Positions 35,126 through 44,633 of a stretch of 64,000 nt of DNA are shown here, piece by piece. The notes beneath the pieces are model-generated. The model was not told the origin of the DNA. It ran no database searches and saw nothing but the letters and a program-made list of their open reading frames with translations. This stretch comes from Cryobacterium ruanii. GTDB taxonomy: Bacteria; Actinomycetota; Actinomycetes; Actinomycetales; Microbacteriaceae. The stretch's first letter is position 1. Every line of letters begins with the position of its first letter. Position numbers and translations under genes: made by a program. The stretch covers positions 27,155 to 91,154 of the forward strand of contig NZ_SOHK01000004.1 in assembly GCF_004404055.1 (NCBI RefSeq), written 5' to 3'.

Positions 35126-35248
35126 ATGGCTGATAAATCACCGAAAAAGGACGCAACCAAAAAGGTTGCCGACAAGTCCCTCAAGGAAAAAAGGGCCGAC
35201 AAGAAGGCGAAGTCTGAAGAGACCGCTTCCCGGGCCCGCAAGAGCTAG
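35126..35248 (+). CDS. 40-residue lysine-rich small protein
   Basis: MADKSPKKDATKKVADKS, then a further 22 residues ending ASRARKS. Nearly a quarter of the protein is lysine, with no aromatic residue or cysteine, so probably disordered or nucleic-acid associated. AAGGAG six bases before ATG 35126 and a strong terminator 18 bases after the stop make a complete one-gene unit. Function unknown; I recall similar tiny proteins in other actinobacteria but cannot verify. Confidence 0.75.
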   Translation: MADKSPKKDATKKVADKSLKEKRADKKAKSEETASRARKS

Positions 35249-35265
35249 GGGCCAACAAGCGCACG

Positions 35266-35298
35266 GGGTGCCGCCACGATCGTGACGGCACCCTTTTT
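35266..35298 (+). terminator. rho-independent terminator
   Basis: GGGTGCCG (35266-35273) pairs with CGGCACCC (35286-35293), with extra pairing inside around ACGATCGT, followed by TTTTT at 35294-35298. Classic intrinsic terminator for the 40-residue gene. Confidence 0.9.
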
Positions 35299-35433
35299 CC
35301 TTGCCGGTTCTACTCACACCGCAGCATCCGCTCCACTGAACGGCCTGGCCGGTGCATCCACGCGTGCCCGGCGCAGCCGCCCGGCCGTCAGCATGCGTTT
35401 CGCGGCCTGCCGGCAGCACCGAAAGGACCAGCC

Positions 35434-36303
35434 ATGACCCTGCCCAGCGAAGATACCCGCGTGCTGTACCCGAGCGGAGCCGTCGACCTGCAGGCGACCG
35501 TGTTGCACTCCGAACCGCTCGCCGACGGACGCTCGGCCGTGCTTCTCGACGCGACCTGCGTGCATCCGGTCGACGCCGGCTGGCCTGACCAGGGGCCCGA
35601 CCTCGCGCTGCTGCACCACGGCGCCGCTTTCTGGCCGGTCGAGGACTGCATCGTGGGAGCCACCGACGGGTCGGCGTTGTATATCGGCGACGACATTCCG
35701 GTGGGCAAGGGAACGCCCGGCTGGGCCTTCGTCGTCGTGCACGTGGTCGACGCGGCCGGGCTCTCGGCCGGCGACACGGTCACCGTCGAGGTCGACGAAA
35801 GCCTGCGCGATGCCACAAGTGCCGGCCACACCAGCTGCCACCTCGCCTCACTAGCCCTCAACGACGCCCTCGCCGACCGCTGGAAGAAGGAGGTACGCCC
35901 CGACGCCCTCGGCCACCCCGACTTCGACGGCCTCGCCATCGACGAGTCGCTTATCGGCCAGAACGCCTCCGTCGACACGTACCGACTCGGCAAGTCGCTG
36001 CGCAAGAAGGGCTTCACGGTCGAGGGATTCGCCGAGGCGCTCGCCTCGATCGAAGCGGCCGTCAACGCGACCCTTCTTGTCTGGACCGAAACGGATGCCA
36101 CGGTGCGCGTCGACCGCGACGGCGACTTGTTGACGGATCGCCGCTTCTGGGTCTGCGAGCTGCCGGACGCAAGTGTGCGCATCCCCTGCGGCGGAACCCA
36201 CGTGAGCTCGCTCGGCACGCTCGGCGCCGTGACGGTGACGCTCGCCCTGCACGACCTGGACGGCACCGACGTGCTCACCATGAACACCTCCGCTACCCGC
36301 TAA
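35434..36303 (+). CDS. AlaX-type alanyl-tRNA editing protein
   Basis: A 289-residue protein. The zinc ligands of the AlaRS editing/AlaX fold are present: HTSCH (HxxxH) near residue 131 and CGGTH (CxxxH) near residue 250. DATCVHPVDAGWPDQGPD resembles the N-terminal beta-barrel start of AlaX-L proteins. These free-standing deacylases remove Ser or Gly wrongly attached to tRNA-Ala. AGGACC lies about ten bases before ATG 35434. A single gene following a terminator. A related metal-dependent hydrolase role is possible but less likely. Confidence 0.82.
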   Translation: MTLPSEDTRVLYPSGAVDLQATVLHSEPLADGRSAVLLDATCVHPVDAGWPDQGPDLALLHHGAAFWPVEDCIVGATDGSALYIGDDIPVGKGTPGWAFVVVHVVDAAGLSAGDTVTVEVDESLRDATSAGHTSCHLASLALNDALADRWKKEVRPDALGHPDFDGLAIDESLIGQNASVDTYRLGKSLRKKGFTVEGFAEALASIEAAVNATLLVWTETDATVRVDRDGDLLTDRRFWVCELPDASVRIPCGGTHVSSLGTLGAVTVTLALHDLDGTDVLTMNTSATR

Positions 36304-36438
36304 CATCGCGCATCGGGGGCAATCTGAGAGGTCTTACCGGGCAGTCCAGACGCACTATGCACGGTCTTCCGGCGAGAGATTGCGCAATTTTACGGATTGG
36401 CGCACAATTCAGGGGTACCAGGTCAGAGAGGACCAGCC

Positions 36439-37656
36439 ATGAGCATCGCCGTTGACAGCCCGCAGATCGGCAGCACCGAAGCCTGCAGCCCCGAGTTCTA
36501 CACCGGCCCGACCGCCGATTTCTTCTCCTACCAGGACCTGCTCGCCCCCGAGGAGCAGCAGCTCGTGGCCGAGGCCCGTGCGGTGCTCGAGCGCGACGTG
36601 CGGCCGATCGTGGCCGAGCACTGGAACAACGCGACGTTTCCGTTCGAGATCATTCCGACGCTCGCCGCCCTCAACCTCGTGGATCTGTGTGCGCGCGGCA
36701 ACAACTTTCTGCTGCACGGTTTCATGACCGTCGAGCTCGCCCGGGTGGATGCCTCCATCTCCACCTTCGTCGGCGTGCACAGCGGCCTGTTCGCGGCGGC
36801 CATCGCACAGCTGGGCACCGACGACCAGCGCGACCGCTACCTGGCCGACGCCATCTCCCTGCGCAGAATCGGCGCGTTCGCGCTCACCGAACCGGACCAC
36901 GGCTCCGACGTGTCCCGCAACATGGAGACGACCGCCACCCGCACCGGCGCATCGTGGACCCTGAACGGCGTCAAACGGTGGATCGGCAGTGGAACCTTCG
37001 CCGCCAACGTGTTGGTCTGGGCGCGCGACACCGCCGACGACCAGATCAAGGGGTTCATCGTCAGCTCGGCCCTGCAGGGGTTCACAGCGGAAAAGATCGA
37101 GAACAAGATCGCCCTCCGCATCGTGCAGAACGCCACGATCACCCTCGATAACGTCGTGGTCGCCGAGCGCGACCGCCTGCCCGGAGCCACGAGTTTTCGC
37201 GACACCAACCGGTTGCTCACCAATAGCCGCGTCTGGGTGGGCTGGCAGACCGTCGGGCTGCAGTTCGCCGCCTACGACTGCGCGCTGCGCTACGCCCTCG
37301 AACGCCGGCAGTTCGGCAAGCCGATCGCATCGTTCCAATTGGTGCAGGAGAAGCTCGTGCGCATCCTGGAGAACGCAACGACCTCCCTCGGCACGATGGT
37401 GCGCATCGCGCAGCTGCAGCAGGCCGGCACGTTGCGGCCCGAGCACGCCGCGATGGCCAAGGCCTCGGCGAGCGGGCGCATGCGGGAATCCGTGGCGCTC
37501 GGCCGTTCGGTGCTCGGCGGCAACGGCATCTCCACCGATTTCGGTATGGCCCGCGTCTTCGCCGACGCCGAAGCGCTCTTCACCTACGAGGGCAGCTACG
37601 AGATCAACACCCTCGTCGTCGGCCGGGCCATCACGGGCATCTCCGCGTTCCAGTAG
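36439..37656 (+). CDS. acyl-CoA dehydrogenase, glutaryl-CoA dehydrogenase-like
   Basis: A 405-residue flavoenzyme. FALTEPDHGSDVSRNM (flavin/substrate loop), WTLNGVKRWIGSGTFA, RLLTNSRVWVGWQTVGLQ, RRQFGKPIASFQLVQEKL and a C-terminal LFTYEGSYEINTLVVGRAI. In the last, the Glu of YEGSYEI is the expected catalytic base. The overall pattern fits the GCDH group, which oxidatively decarboxylates glutaryl-CoA to crotonyl-CoA. ATG 36439 starts at the family N-terminus with AGAGGA upstream. Converges with the pca operon; whether it serves aromatic or lysine catabolism is not decided by the sequence. Confidence 0.86.
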   Translation: MSIAVDSPQIGSTEACSPEFYTGPTADFFSYQDLLAPEEQQLVAEARAVLERDVRPIVAEHWNNATFPFEIIPTLAALNLVDLCARGNNFLLHGFMTVELARVDASISTFVGVHSGLFAAAIAQLGTDDQRDRYLADAISLRRIGAFALTEPDHGSDVSRNMETTATRTGASWTLNGVKRWIGSGTFAANVLVWARDTADDQIKGFIVSSALQGFTAEKIENKIALRIVQNATITLDNVVVAERDRLPGATSFRDTNRLLTNSRVWVGWQTVGLQFAAYDCALRYALERRQFGKPIASFQLVQEKLVRILENATTSLGTMVRIAQLQQAGTLRPEHAAMAKASASGRMRESVALGRSVLGGNGISTDFGMARVFADAEALFTYEGSYEINTLVVGRAITGISAFQ

Positions 37657-37757
37657 CGGCTCGCCTCCGGCCATCCGCTCGCCAAGCAGTCATGCACTGT
37701 CTGGCATAACAAATATGCGCGATCGCGATTTCGACATGGTTGGCGAAACGCATGCTG

Positions 37758-38981
37758 TTACGCGCGCTCGAAGACGGCCGCAAGTCCTTGCCCGCCGCCG
37801 ATACACATGGTTTCGAGCAGGTAGCGGCCCTCGGTGCGCTGTAGGTGGCGGCTCGCGGTGGCGAGAATGCGGGCGCCGGTCGCGCCGACCGGGTGGCCGA
37901 GCGAGATGCCGGAGCCATTGACGTTGGTGCGTGCCCAGTCTTCCAGGGTGAAGTTCCACTCCCGGCTGACCGCGAGCACCTGAGCGGCGAAGGCCTCGTT
38001 GAGCTCGATCAGGTCGATGTCGGCGAGAGTGAGTCCGGCACGCTCGAGCGCGAGCTTCGTCGCGGGCACCGGGCCGAGGCCCATGCGTGAGGGTTCGACG
38101 CCGGCGCGCGCCCAAGAGACGAGGCGCACGACCGGGGTGAGGCCGAGCGCGGCGGCGCGTTCCGGGGTGGTCACGATGCACGCGGCGGCCGCATCGTTTT
38201 GCCCGCTCGCGTTGCCGGCGGTGACGGTGGCGGCGGCATCCGCTTTGCCCATGATCGGTTTGAGGCCGGCGAGGGCCTCGAGGGTGGTTTCGCGGGGGGT
38301 CTCGTCAACGGACACGACGACGGGACCCTTGCGGCCGGGCACGGTGACCGGCACGATCTCATCGAGAAAGCGGCCGTCCGCGACGGCGGCGAGGGCGCGA
38401 CGCTGAGATTCCACGGCGAGTTCGTCTTGTTCGACGCGGTCGAGGGAGTAGTCGCGGCGCAGGTTCTCAGCGGTTTCGAGCATACCGCCGGGAACCGGGT
38501 AATGGCGTCCGCCGGCGGTTTCCCGGCCGCGGCCGAGGGCGTCGCGCAGCAGCACACCGGCGGTTCCAGCCAGACCCCAGCGGGAATCGACCGTGTACAG
38601 CGGGGCCTGGCTCATGACGTCGACGCCGCCGGCGATGAGCAGGTCACTCACGCCGGTCTGCACCTGCATAGCGGCGTCGAGGATGGCCTGCAGGCCGCTG
38701 CCGCAACGCCGGTCGACCTGCACGCCTCCGACGGTGACGGGCAGGCCGGCGTTCAGGGCGGCGACACGGGCAACCGGCGCGGCCTCGGCCGAGGGATAGG
38801 CCTGGCCGAAGATGACGTCGTCGACGAGGGCGCCGTTCAGATTAGTGCGTTCGATCAGCGCGGTGATGACCGCTGCGGCGAGATCGGCCGGCGCGACGGT
38901 CTTGAACGCGCCGCCGAAACGCCCGATCGGGGTGCGGAGCGGTTCGCAGATGACGACCCGTCGCAGCGCGGTCGGCGTCAT
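37758..38981 (-). CDS. pcaF: beta-ketoadipyl-CoA thiolase
   Basis: A 407-residue thiolase: [16 protein letters not shown] (nucleophilic Cys, about residue 92), [25 protein letters not shown] (active-site His) and [10 protein letters not shown] (second Cys). It cleaves beta-ketoadipyl-CoA with CoA to succinyl-CoA and acetyl-CoA, the last step of the pathway. The start overlaps the pcaJ stop by four bases. Last gene of the pob-pca operon, which is what separates it from generic acetyl-CoA acetyltransferases of the same family. Confidence 0.92.
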   Translation of the reverse strand: MTPTALRRVVICEPLRTPIGRFGGAFKTVAPADLAAAVITALIERTNLNGALVDDVIFGQAYPSAEAAPVARVAALNAGLPVTVGGVQVDRRCGSGLQAILDAAMQVQTGVSDLLIAGGVDVMSQAPLYTVDSRWGLAGTAGVLLRDALGRGRETAGGRHYPVPGGMLETAENLRRDYSLDRVEQDELAVESQRRALAAVADGRFLDEIVPVTVPGRKGPVVVSVDETPRETTLEALAGLKPIMGKADAAATVTAGNASGQNDAAAACIVTTPERAAALGLTPVVRLVSWARAGVEPSRMGLGPVPATKLALERAGLTLADIDLIELNEAFAAQVLAVSREWNFTLEDWARTNVNGSGISLGHPVGATGARILATASRHLQRTEGRYLLETMCIGGGQGLAAVFERA

Positions 38982-39652
38982 TCGGCCGCTCGTATCAGCG
39001 TCGTGATCGTGGTCGGCGGCGTCGGCACGAGCAGGGCCGCCTCGGTCGCGGCCTGCACGTCGTCGACGGTGACGCCGGGCGCGACCTCGCGCAGCACGAG
39101 GCCCCCGGGGGTAACGTCGATGACGGCGAGGTCGGTGATGATGCGGGTGACGACGGCTTTGCCGGTGAGCGGCAGGTCGCAGATCTTCTTGATCTTGAAG
39201 TCGCCGGATTTGGTCACGTGTTCCATCACGACAATAACGGTGTCGGCGCCGTGCACGAGGTCCATCGCGCCGCCCATGCCCTTGATCATCTTGCCGGGCA
39301 CCGCCCAGTTGGCGATATCACCCGCGACGCTCACTTGCATGGCACCGAGCACAGCAACGTCGATGAGGCCGCCGCGGATCATTCCAAAACTCTGCGCCGA
39401 ATCGAAGTAGGCCGCGCCCGGGTTGACGGTGACGGTTTCCTTGCCGGCGTTGATCAGTTTGGGATCGGCCTCACCCTCCCACGGGTAGGGTCCGACGCCG
39501 AGCACACCGTTTTCGGAGTGCAATACGACGTGTATGCCCTCGGGTAGGAAGTTCGGAATGAGCGTCGGCAGACCAATGCCCAAATTGACATAGGAGTCGG
39601 GGGCGAGTTCCTGGGCGGCGCGGGCCGCCATCTCGTTGCGGGTGAGGGCCAT
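38978..39652 (-). CDS. pcaJ: 3-oxoadipate CoA-transferase beta subunit
   Basis: A 224-residue subunit of the succinyl-CoA:3-oxoadipate CoA-transferase. [16 protein letters not shown] begins it and [13 protein letters not shown] carries the catalytic Glu that forms the acyl-CoA thioester; [10 protein letters not shown] is also conserved. ATG overlaps the pcaI stop by one base (TGATG), and its own stop overlaps pcaF. Works as a heteromer with PcaI. Confidence 0.94.
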   Translation of the reverse strand: MALTRNEMAARAAQELAPDSYVNLGIGLPTLIPNFLPEGIHVVLHSENGVLGVGPYPWEGEADPKLINAGKETVTVNPGAAYFDSAQSFGMIRGGLIDVAVLGAMQVSVAGDIANWAVPGKMIKGMGGAMDLVHGADTVIVVMEHVTKSGDFKIKKICDLPLTGKAVVTRIITDLAVIDVTPGGLVLREVAPGVTVDDVQAATEAALLVPTPPTTITTLIRAAE

Positions 39653-40446
39653 CAGTTCGCTCCAACTTCTGTTGCCGGCCGCGGCCGCGTCGTGGTCTTC
39701 TCGATCGGCAGGTCGGCGGCGTCCACCGCGCCGAGCTGCACGATGCGGTTCACATAGATGCCGGCGAGGTGCACCTGGTCGGGGTCGATCTGGCCGGGTT
39801 CGACCAGTTCGTCGACCTCGGCGATGGTGATGCGGCCAGCCATGCCGGCGACCGGGTTGAAGTTGCGAGCCGATTTCTCGAACACGAGGTTGCCGTGCCG
39901 GTCGCCCTTGGCTGCGCGCACGAGGGCGTAGTCGGTGACGATGGCCTCTTCGAGAACGTATTCCTTCTCACTGCCGAGCGAGGAGAAGCGGCGGGTTTCC
40001 TTCGGCGGGCTCGACACGGTCACCGTGCCGTCGGGGCCGTAGCGCCAGGGCAGTCCGCCGTCGGCGACCATGGTGCCGACGCCGCTCGCGGTGAAGAACG
40101 CCGGAATTCCGGTGCCACCGGCCCGCAGCCGCTCGGCGAGGGTGCCCTGCGGGCTGAGCTCGACCTCGAGTTCACCACCGAGGTAACGGCGAGCGAAGTC
40201 CTTGTTCTCGCCAATGTAGGAGGCGATCACCCGGGCGATGCGACCCTCGCGCAGCAGTTCGCCGAGCCCCCAGCCGTCGACGCCGCAGTTGTTCGACGCG
40301 ACGTGCAGGTTGGTGCTGCCGAGAGCGAGCAGCGCTCGAATGAGCACGATCGGCACGCCGACCAAGCCGAAACCGCCAACGGCGAGCGAGGCACCGTCGG
40401 GAATATCGGCGACGGCGGCCGCGGCGGAGGGGTAGGTCTTATCCAT
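39652..40446 (-). CDS. pcaI: 3-oxoadipate CoA-transferase alpha subunit
   Basis: A 264-residue subunit: [20 protein letters not shown] (oxyanion GGFG), [47 protein letters not shown] and VVKAA-like [16 protein letters not shown]. With PcaJ it moves CoA from succinyl-CoA to beta-ketoadipate. AAGGACC seven bases before ATG 40446. It follows pcaL by 11 bases. Confidence 0.94.
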   Translation of the reverse strand: MDKTYPSAAAAVADIPDGASLAVGGFGLVGVPIVLIRALLALGSTNLHVASNNCGVDGWGLGELLREGRIARVIASYIGENKDFARRYLGGELEVELSPQGTLAERLRAGGTGIPAFFTASGVGTMVADGGLPWRYGPDGTVTVSSPPKETRRFSSLGSEKEYVLEEAIVTDYALVRAAKGDRHGNLVFEKSARNFNPVAGMAGRITIAEVDELVEPGQIDPDQVHLAGIYVNRIVQLGAVDAADLPIEKTTTRPRPATEVGAN

Positions 40447-40457
40447 ATGCTGGTCCT

Positions 40458-41753
40458 TTAGCTCGGCCGAATGGCAGTGTCGTCGGAATCGTCGGGTGTG
40501 GAGCCACGACCGGGGTCGGGCGAAGCAGCCGCGGCTGCGGCATCAAGCCCCGCGAAGGTCGTGCGGGCCACGGCGAAGGCGGCATTGGCGGCCGGCACGC
40601 CCGCGTAGATCGCGGTGTGCATAATGGCCTCGCTGATCTCGGCGCGGGTCAGCCCGTTGGTCAGGGCGGAACGCACGTGCAGCGCAAGCTCGACTTCGTG
40701 CCCGCCGGTAACGAGCGCGGCGATGGTCAAAAAACTGCGGGTGCGCCGGTCAAGGCCCGGCCTGGTCCAGATCTCACCCCAGGCATAGCGGGTGATGAAG
40801 TCCTGGAACGCCGCGGTTTCGGGGGTGATCGCGGCGTTGGCCGCATCGACGTGGGTGTCGCCGAGTACCGCGCGGCGCACCACCATGCCGTCAGCATAAG
40901 CGGATGTTGCGGTGCGGCTCGCCGGCAGCGGTTCGGCCGGCTGCGTCGCCGCAAATCCGATGCCAGCACCGGGCGCCCCCGCCACCCACTCCCCCAGCAG
41001 CGCGGCGACCTCTGCCGGACGCTCGAGCGACGGCAGGTGCGCGGCACCGGCCAGCTCGATGGCGCGGGCGCCGACGATGCGCGCAGCCAGCTCCTGCAGC
41101 TGCGCGGTCGGTGTCACCGAATCGAACTCGCCGGAGATGCACAGCACGGGCGTGCGGATGCCGCTGAGGGCATCGGTTTGGTCGAACAGAGCGAGCGCTT
41201 CGCAGGCGAGCGCGTAGGATTCGTCGTCGATGTCGAGCAACTGGTTGAGCGCATGGGCGCCGGCCTGAGGATCGCGGCCGAGAAAGTCGGGGGCGAACCA
41301 GCGGGCGGCGCTGCCTGCCACGAGCGAGGGGGTACCGCTCGCCCGCACCCCGGCAGCCCGTTCGGTCCACGCATCGAAGGTGCCGATCTTCGCGCCGGAG
41401 CAGAACACCGCGAGGCTCGCGAGGCGCGCCGGATGGTTGACGGCGAGGGCGAGGCCGATAGCGCCGCCCAACGAGATTCCGGCATAAGAGAAGGTGTCGA
41501 CATCGATCGAATTGATCAGGCCGACGACGGCGTCGGCGACCTCCTCGATCGTGAAGGCGGTAGACGCTTTCGGGCTGAACCCGTGCCCGGGCAGGTTGAA
41601 GCAGAGTACCCGGTGGGTTGCGGCGAGCACCGGCACGACACCGGCCCAAAGGTCGGTGGTGGTGCCGAGCGAAGGCCCGAGCACGATCAGGGGTGCGTTG
41701 GCGTCGCCGTTTCGCGCCAGCTCGATGGTGCACAGAATGACGGGCTGGCTCAT
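40458..41753 (-). CDS. pcaL: fused beta-ketoadipate enol-lactone hydrolase / 4-carboxymuconolactone decarboxylase
   Basis: A 431-residue bifunctional enzyme. Residues 1-265 are an alpha/beta hydrolase (LGPSLGTTTDLW, LPGHGFSP, YAGISLGGAIGLALA with the nucleophile Ser, a His in AGAAHLPSLERP) acting as PcaD. Residues about 300-405 are a carboxymuconolactone decarboxylase domain (FITRYAWGEIWTRPGLDRR, THGGHEVEL-like VTGGHEVELALHVR, IMHTAIYAGVPAA) acting as PcaC. The D-C fusion is known from actinobacteria as PcaL. Four-base overlap with pcaB. It ends with a 25-residue Ala/Pro/Asp tail. Confidence 0.94.
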   Translation of the reverse strand: MSQPVILCTIELARNGDANAPLIVLGPSLGTTTDLWAGVVPVLAATHRVLCFNLPGHGFSPKASTAFTIEEVADAVVGLINSIDVDTFSYAGISLGGAIGLALAVNHPARLASLAVFCSGAKIGTFDAWTERAAGVRASGTPSLVAGSAARWFAPDFLGRDPQAGAHALNQLLDIDDESYALACEALALFDQTDALSGIRTPVLCISGEFDSVTPTAQLQELAARIVGARAIELAGAAHLPSLERPAEVAALLGEWVAGAPGAGIGFAATQPAEPLPASRTATSAYADGMVVRRAVLGDTHVDAANAAITPETAAFQDFITRYAWGEIWTRPGLDRRTRSFLTIAALVTGGHEVELALHVRSALTNGLTRAEISEAIMHTAIYAGVPAANAAFAVARTTFAGLDAAAAAASPDPGRGSTPDDSDDTAIRPS

Positions 41754-43219
41754 GCGATCCTCACGTCGTTGGACAAGGGGCCTGCTTCGACGATACCGTC
41801 TCGGTCTGACACGGCCGCTCGTTGGCGAAAGCTGCGCACGACCCGGTCGATGCCAGCCGTGGACTGGCCCGGCTCGCCCTCGTAGCTGAAGGCCGCCCAG
41901 ATCTGGGCACGCAGCGCGTCGGTGCAGCCCTCGGCGATGAGGATGCTCGCGAGCACGACCTGCAGCGGCCGGTTGGTGACGAAGGCTTCCTGCGAGGCAC
42001 GTTCCACGAGCGCGAAGGCGGTGGTCTTGCCGACAGCGCCGGCCAGAATCGTAGTGACCCGCTCGCTAAACACGAGCCCGTCGGTGAGGTCGAGGTTGGC
42101 GCGCATCCGATCCGGGTCGACGTCGAGGCGGGCCGCGAGCGACGCCGCACCGGTCACCGCCGAGATGGTGAGCCGTTCGAGCACCCGAAGCGACTGCCAT
42201 TCGGCATGCCAGGCCCCGCTCGGGCGCTGGTCTTCGGCCAGCATGCTGCCATAGAGGGTGGATGCGAGGCCCGGCGTCTGCAGCGCCGCTGCCGTGATCA
42301 GCACGGCCGAGACCGGGTTGCGTTTGTGCGGCATGGCACTGGATCCGCCCTGGCCGGGAGCCAGGCGCTCGCTGAGCTCGGCGATCTCGGTGCGGGAGAG
42401 CACCGACACGTCGAGCGCGATAGTGCCGGCGACACCGGTCGCGGCCGCGAGCACAGAGGCGAGTTCGGAGATGACGACGCGGTTGGTGTGCCAGCTCAGG
42501 CGCGGTACGACCAGGCCGGTGTGGTGGGCAAACCGCTCCAGAACGGAGTCGAGAACGTCGGCGGTGACCGCGTCGCTGCGGCGGGTCCTGGCGATTTCGG
42601 TGATCACGGCAAGGTTGCCGACCGCGCCGCCGAGCTGCACGGGTAGGGTATCGCGCATTCCGTCCAGGCGGGTGACGATGAGCAACACGGCGTCGAGCCA
42701 GCCGGCCGCGACGAAGCCGAAGCTCGTCGGCGAGGCCTGCTGACCGAGGGTGCGACCACTCATCACGGTGCCACGGTGTTCATCGGCGAGGTCGGCGAGC
42801 GTTCCTCCGAGGGAATCGAGCTGATGGATCAGCTCGCAGGTCACCCGGTGTGCCACGATCATGGCGGCCGTGTCGAGTATGTCCTGGCTGGTCGCGCCGA
42901 CGTGGATGTGGTCGGACGCCCCGGCCCGCACCTTCTCGGCCGCGCGTCCGAGGTGTTTCACGAACGGGATCACTGGGTTTCCGCCGTTTCGGGCTTCGGC
43001 GGCGATCGCGCCGAGGTCGAACTGATCAGCGTCGGCGAGCACGTCGCAGACCGCGAGCATCCACTTGGGGGCCAGTTCGGCGTCGACGAGCGCGCGGGTG
43101 AGCGCGAGCTCGGCGTCCACCATCGCCTGCAGCCACGCCTGGTCGCTAGTCAGCTCTGACTCCCGGGTGCCGTGGCTCAGCGGGTTGAGCAGCCCGGCAT
43201 CAAAACTGTAGTTAGGCAT
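41750..43219 (-). CDS. pcaB: 3-carboxy-cis,cis-muconate cycloisomerase
   Basis: A 489-residue member of the fumarase/aspartase superfamily that lactonises 3-carboxymuconate. DHIHVGATSQDILDTA, SGRTLGQQASPTSFG, VPRLSWHTNR and the signature GQGGSSAMPHKRNPV. ATG 43219 is chosen because it overlaps the pcaG stop by eight bases (ATGCCTAA) and starts at the family N-terminus; the upstream open frame runs antiparallel-free through pcaG and is a shadow. The roughly 90-residue C-terminal extension is usual for actinobacterial PcaB. Confidence 0.94.
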   Translation of the reverse strand: MPNYSFDAGLLNPLSHGTRESELTSDQAWLQAMVDAELALTRALVDAELAPKWMLAVCDVLADADQFDLGAIAAEARNGGNPVIPFVKHLGRAAEKVRAGASDHIHVGATSQDILDTAAMIVAHRVTCELIHQLDSLGGTLADLADEHRGTVMSGRTLGQQASPTSFGFVAAGWLDAVLLIVTRLDGMRDTLPVQLGGAVGNLAVITEIARTRRSDAVTADVLDSVLERFAHHTGLVVPRLSWHTNRVVISELASVLAAATGVAGTIALDVSVLSRTEIAELSERLAPGQGGSSAMPHKRNPVSAVLITAAALQTPGLASTLYGSMLAEDQRPSGAWHAEWQSLRVLERLTISAVTGAASLAARLDVDPDRMRANLDLTDGLVFSERVTTILAGAVGKTTAFALVERASQEAFVTNRPLQVVLASILIAEGCTDALRAQIWAAFSYEGEPGQSTAGIDRVVRSFRQRAAVSDRDGIVEAGPLSNDVRIA

Positions 43220-43826
43220 CGAAGTCCAGAAAAACGGTCTCGTTCTCGCCCTGCACGCGAATGTCGAAGCGGTACGACTCGGCCCCCCCGACGATTCCCT
43301 CTGACACGCAGATGAGCGTGTCGCGGCGTTCGGCGGGCAGAGCGCCCAGCACGGCGTCGGTCTGGTGCAGTGCGGCATCCTCGGCGAAGTAGGCACGGGT
43401 GAACAGGTGGTGGGTGATTCCGCGGGCGAACAGGGTCACCAGAATGTAGGGCGCTGCCGCCCCGGCGGCCCCGGGCTTGAGCGTCGTGAAGGTGTAGTGG
43501 CCGCCGATCGTGGTGGCGCAGCGCCCGAACCCGGTGAAAGTGAAGCCGTCGCGGTCGATGCTGCTGAGTTCTCGGCTGAGCGTACCGCTCTCGTCGGCTT
43601 GCCAGATCTCGAGCAGGGCGTCGAGGATCGGCTCGCCATCGCCGTCGGTGATAGTACCGTGAAAGCGGATGGCGCGGGGATGGTACCCGGGAACCAGTTG
43701 CGGTCCGCCGTCATAGGGCAGGGCGTAGCCGTAGAACGGGCCGACCGTCTGCGAGGGGGTCTGCAGCGCTGGCTTCTGCGGGGCGGGAGTAGGCACGGCG
43801 GCAGCCACTTCGACGAAATCAGTCAT
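43212..43826 (-). CDS. pcaG: protocatechuate 3,4-dioxygenase alpha subunit
   Basis: A 204-residue intradiol dioxygenase subunit: PSQTVGPFYGYALPY, GEPILDALLEIWQAD and FGRCATTIGGHYTFTTLKPG, then ILVTLFARGITHHLFTRAYF. The alpha chain forms part of the active site but does not itself hold the iron. With PcaH it cleaves protocatechuate ortho to the hydroxyls. Eight-base overlaps with pcaH upstream and pcaB downstream. Confidence 0.94.
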   Translation of the reverse strand: MTDFVEVAAAVPTPAPQKPALQTPSQTVGPFYGYALPYDGGPQLVPGYHPRAIRFHGTITDGDGEPILDALLEIWQADESGTLSRELSSIDRDGFTFTGFGRCATTIGGHYTFTTLKPGAAGAAAPYILVTLFARGITHHLFTRAYFAEDAALHQTDAVLGALPAERRDTLICVSEGIVGGAESYRFDIRVQGENETVFLDFDA

Positions 43827-44619
43827 GGTCTTCTTCGCTTTCCATCCAGGTCGACTTGGGTCCGGTGAGCACGATGTCCCAGCGGTATCCGAGCGAGAAC
43901 TCGGGCACGCTCAGGCTGTGGTCGTACTGCCCGACCAGGCGCGCGCGAGCATCAGCATCGGCGATCGACTGGTAGATCGGGTCGAGCGCGAACAGCGGGT
44001 CACCGGGAAAGTACATCTGCGTGATCAGGCGCTGCGTGAACGCGGTGCCAAACAGCGAGAAGTGGATGTGCGCGGGTCGCCACGCATTCATGTGGTTTTT
44101 CCACGGGTACGGTCCGGGCTTGATCGTGGTGAACGAGTACTCTCCCATGGAGCCGGTGATGGCACGGCCGACCCCGGTGAAATTGGGGTCGAGCGGAGCC
44201 GGGTGCTGGTCGCGTTTGTGCACGTAGCGGCCGCCGGCGTTGGCCTGCCACACTTCGATCAGCTGGTGCCGCACGGCACGGCCCTCACCGTCGAGCACCC
44301 GGCCACTCACGGTCATCCGTTCGCCGATCGGTTCGCCGGCGTGCTGAATGGTGAGGTCGCTCTCGAGCACGTTGACGTCGGTATGGCCGAATGCGGGCGA
44401 GACGCGTTCGACCTCTTCCGGATCGACGCGCACGAGCTCGTGGGTGGGGTACCGCAGCAGGGAACTGCGGTACGGGGCGTAGTCGCGGCGCGGCTGCAGC
44501 TCGGGCGAGCCACCGGCGGCGACGCGCGCTGCGGCATCCGCTTCGATCGTTTCGATCTCGGCGGTGATCTCGTTCTGGGTCGCCGGGCCGGTGCCGGGGC
44601 GTGAGGCGGTGTGGCTCAT
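43819..44619 (-). CDS. pcaH: protocatechuate 3,4-dioxygenase beta subunit
   Basis: A 266-residue iron-binding subunit. DGEGRAVRHQLIEVWQANAGGRY, PNFTGVGRAITGSMGEYSF and AWRPAHIHFSLFG supply the Tyr, Tyr, His, His non-haem Fe(III) set. YFPGDPLFALDPIYQSI is also conserved. GAGGACACC precedes ATG 44619. It lies 14 bases after pobA and overlaps pcaG. Confidence 0.95.
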   Translation of the reverse strand: MSHTASRPGTGPATQNEITAEIETIEADAAARVAAGGSPELQPRRDYAPYRSSLLRYPTHELVRVDPEEVERVSPAFGHTDVNVLESDLTIQHAGEPIGERMTVSGRVLDGEGRAVRHQLIEVWQANAGGRYVHKRDQHPAPLDPNFTGVGRAITGSMGEYSFTTIKPGPYPWKNHMNAWRPAHIHFSLFGTAFTQRLITQMYFPGDPLFALDPIYQSIADADARARLVGQYDHSLSVPEFSLGYRWDIVLTGPKSTWMESEEDHD

Positions 44620-44633
44620 GGTGTCCTCGATTT

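Noticed and set aside
37758..38981. Housekeeping acetyl-CoA acetyltransferase
   Set aside because: Same fold, but the four-base overlap with pcaJ and position in a full pca operon favour PcaF.
43220..43396. N-terminal extension of pcaB
   Set aside because: Lies inside pcaG on the same strand in another frame; the eight-base ATGCCTAA overlap gives a better start.
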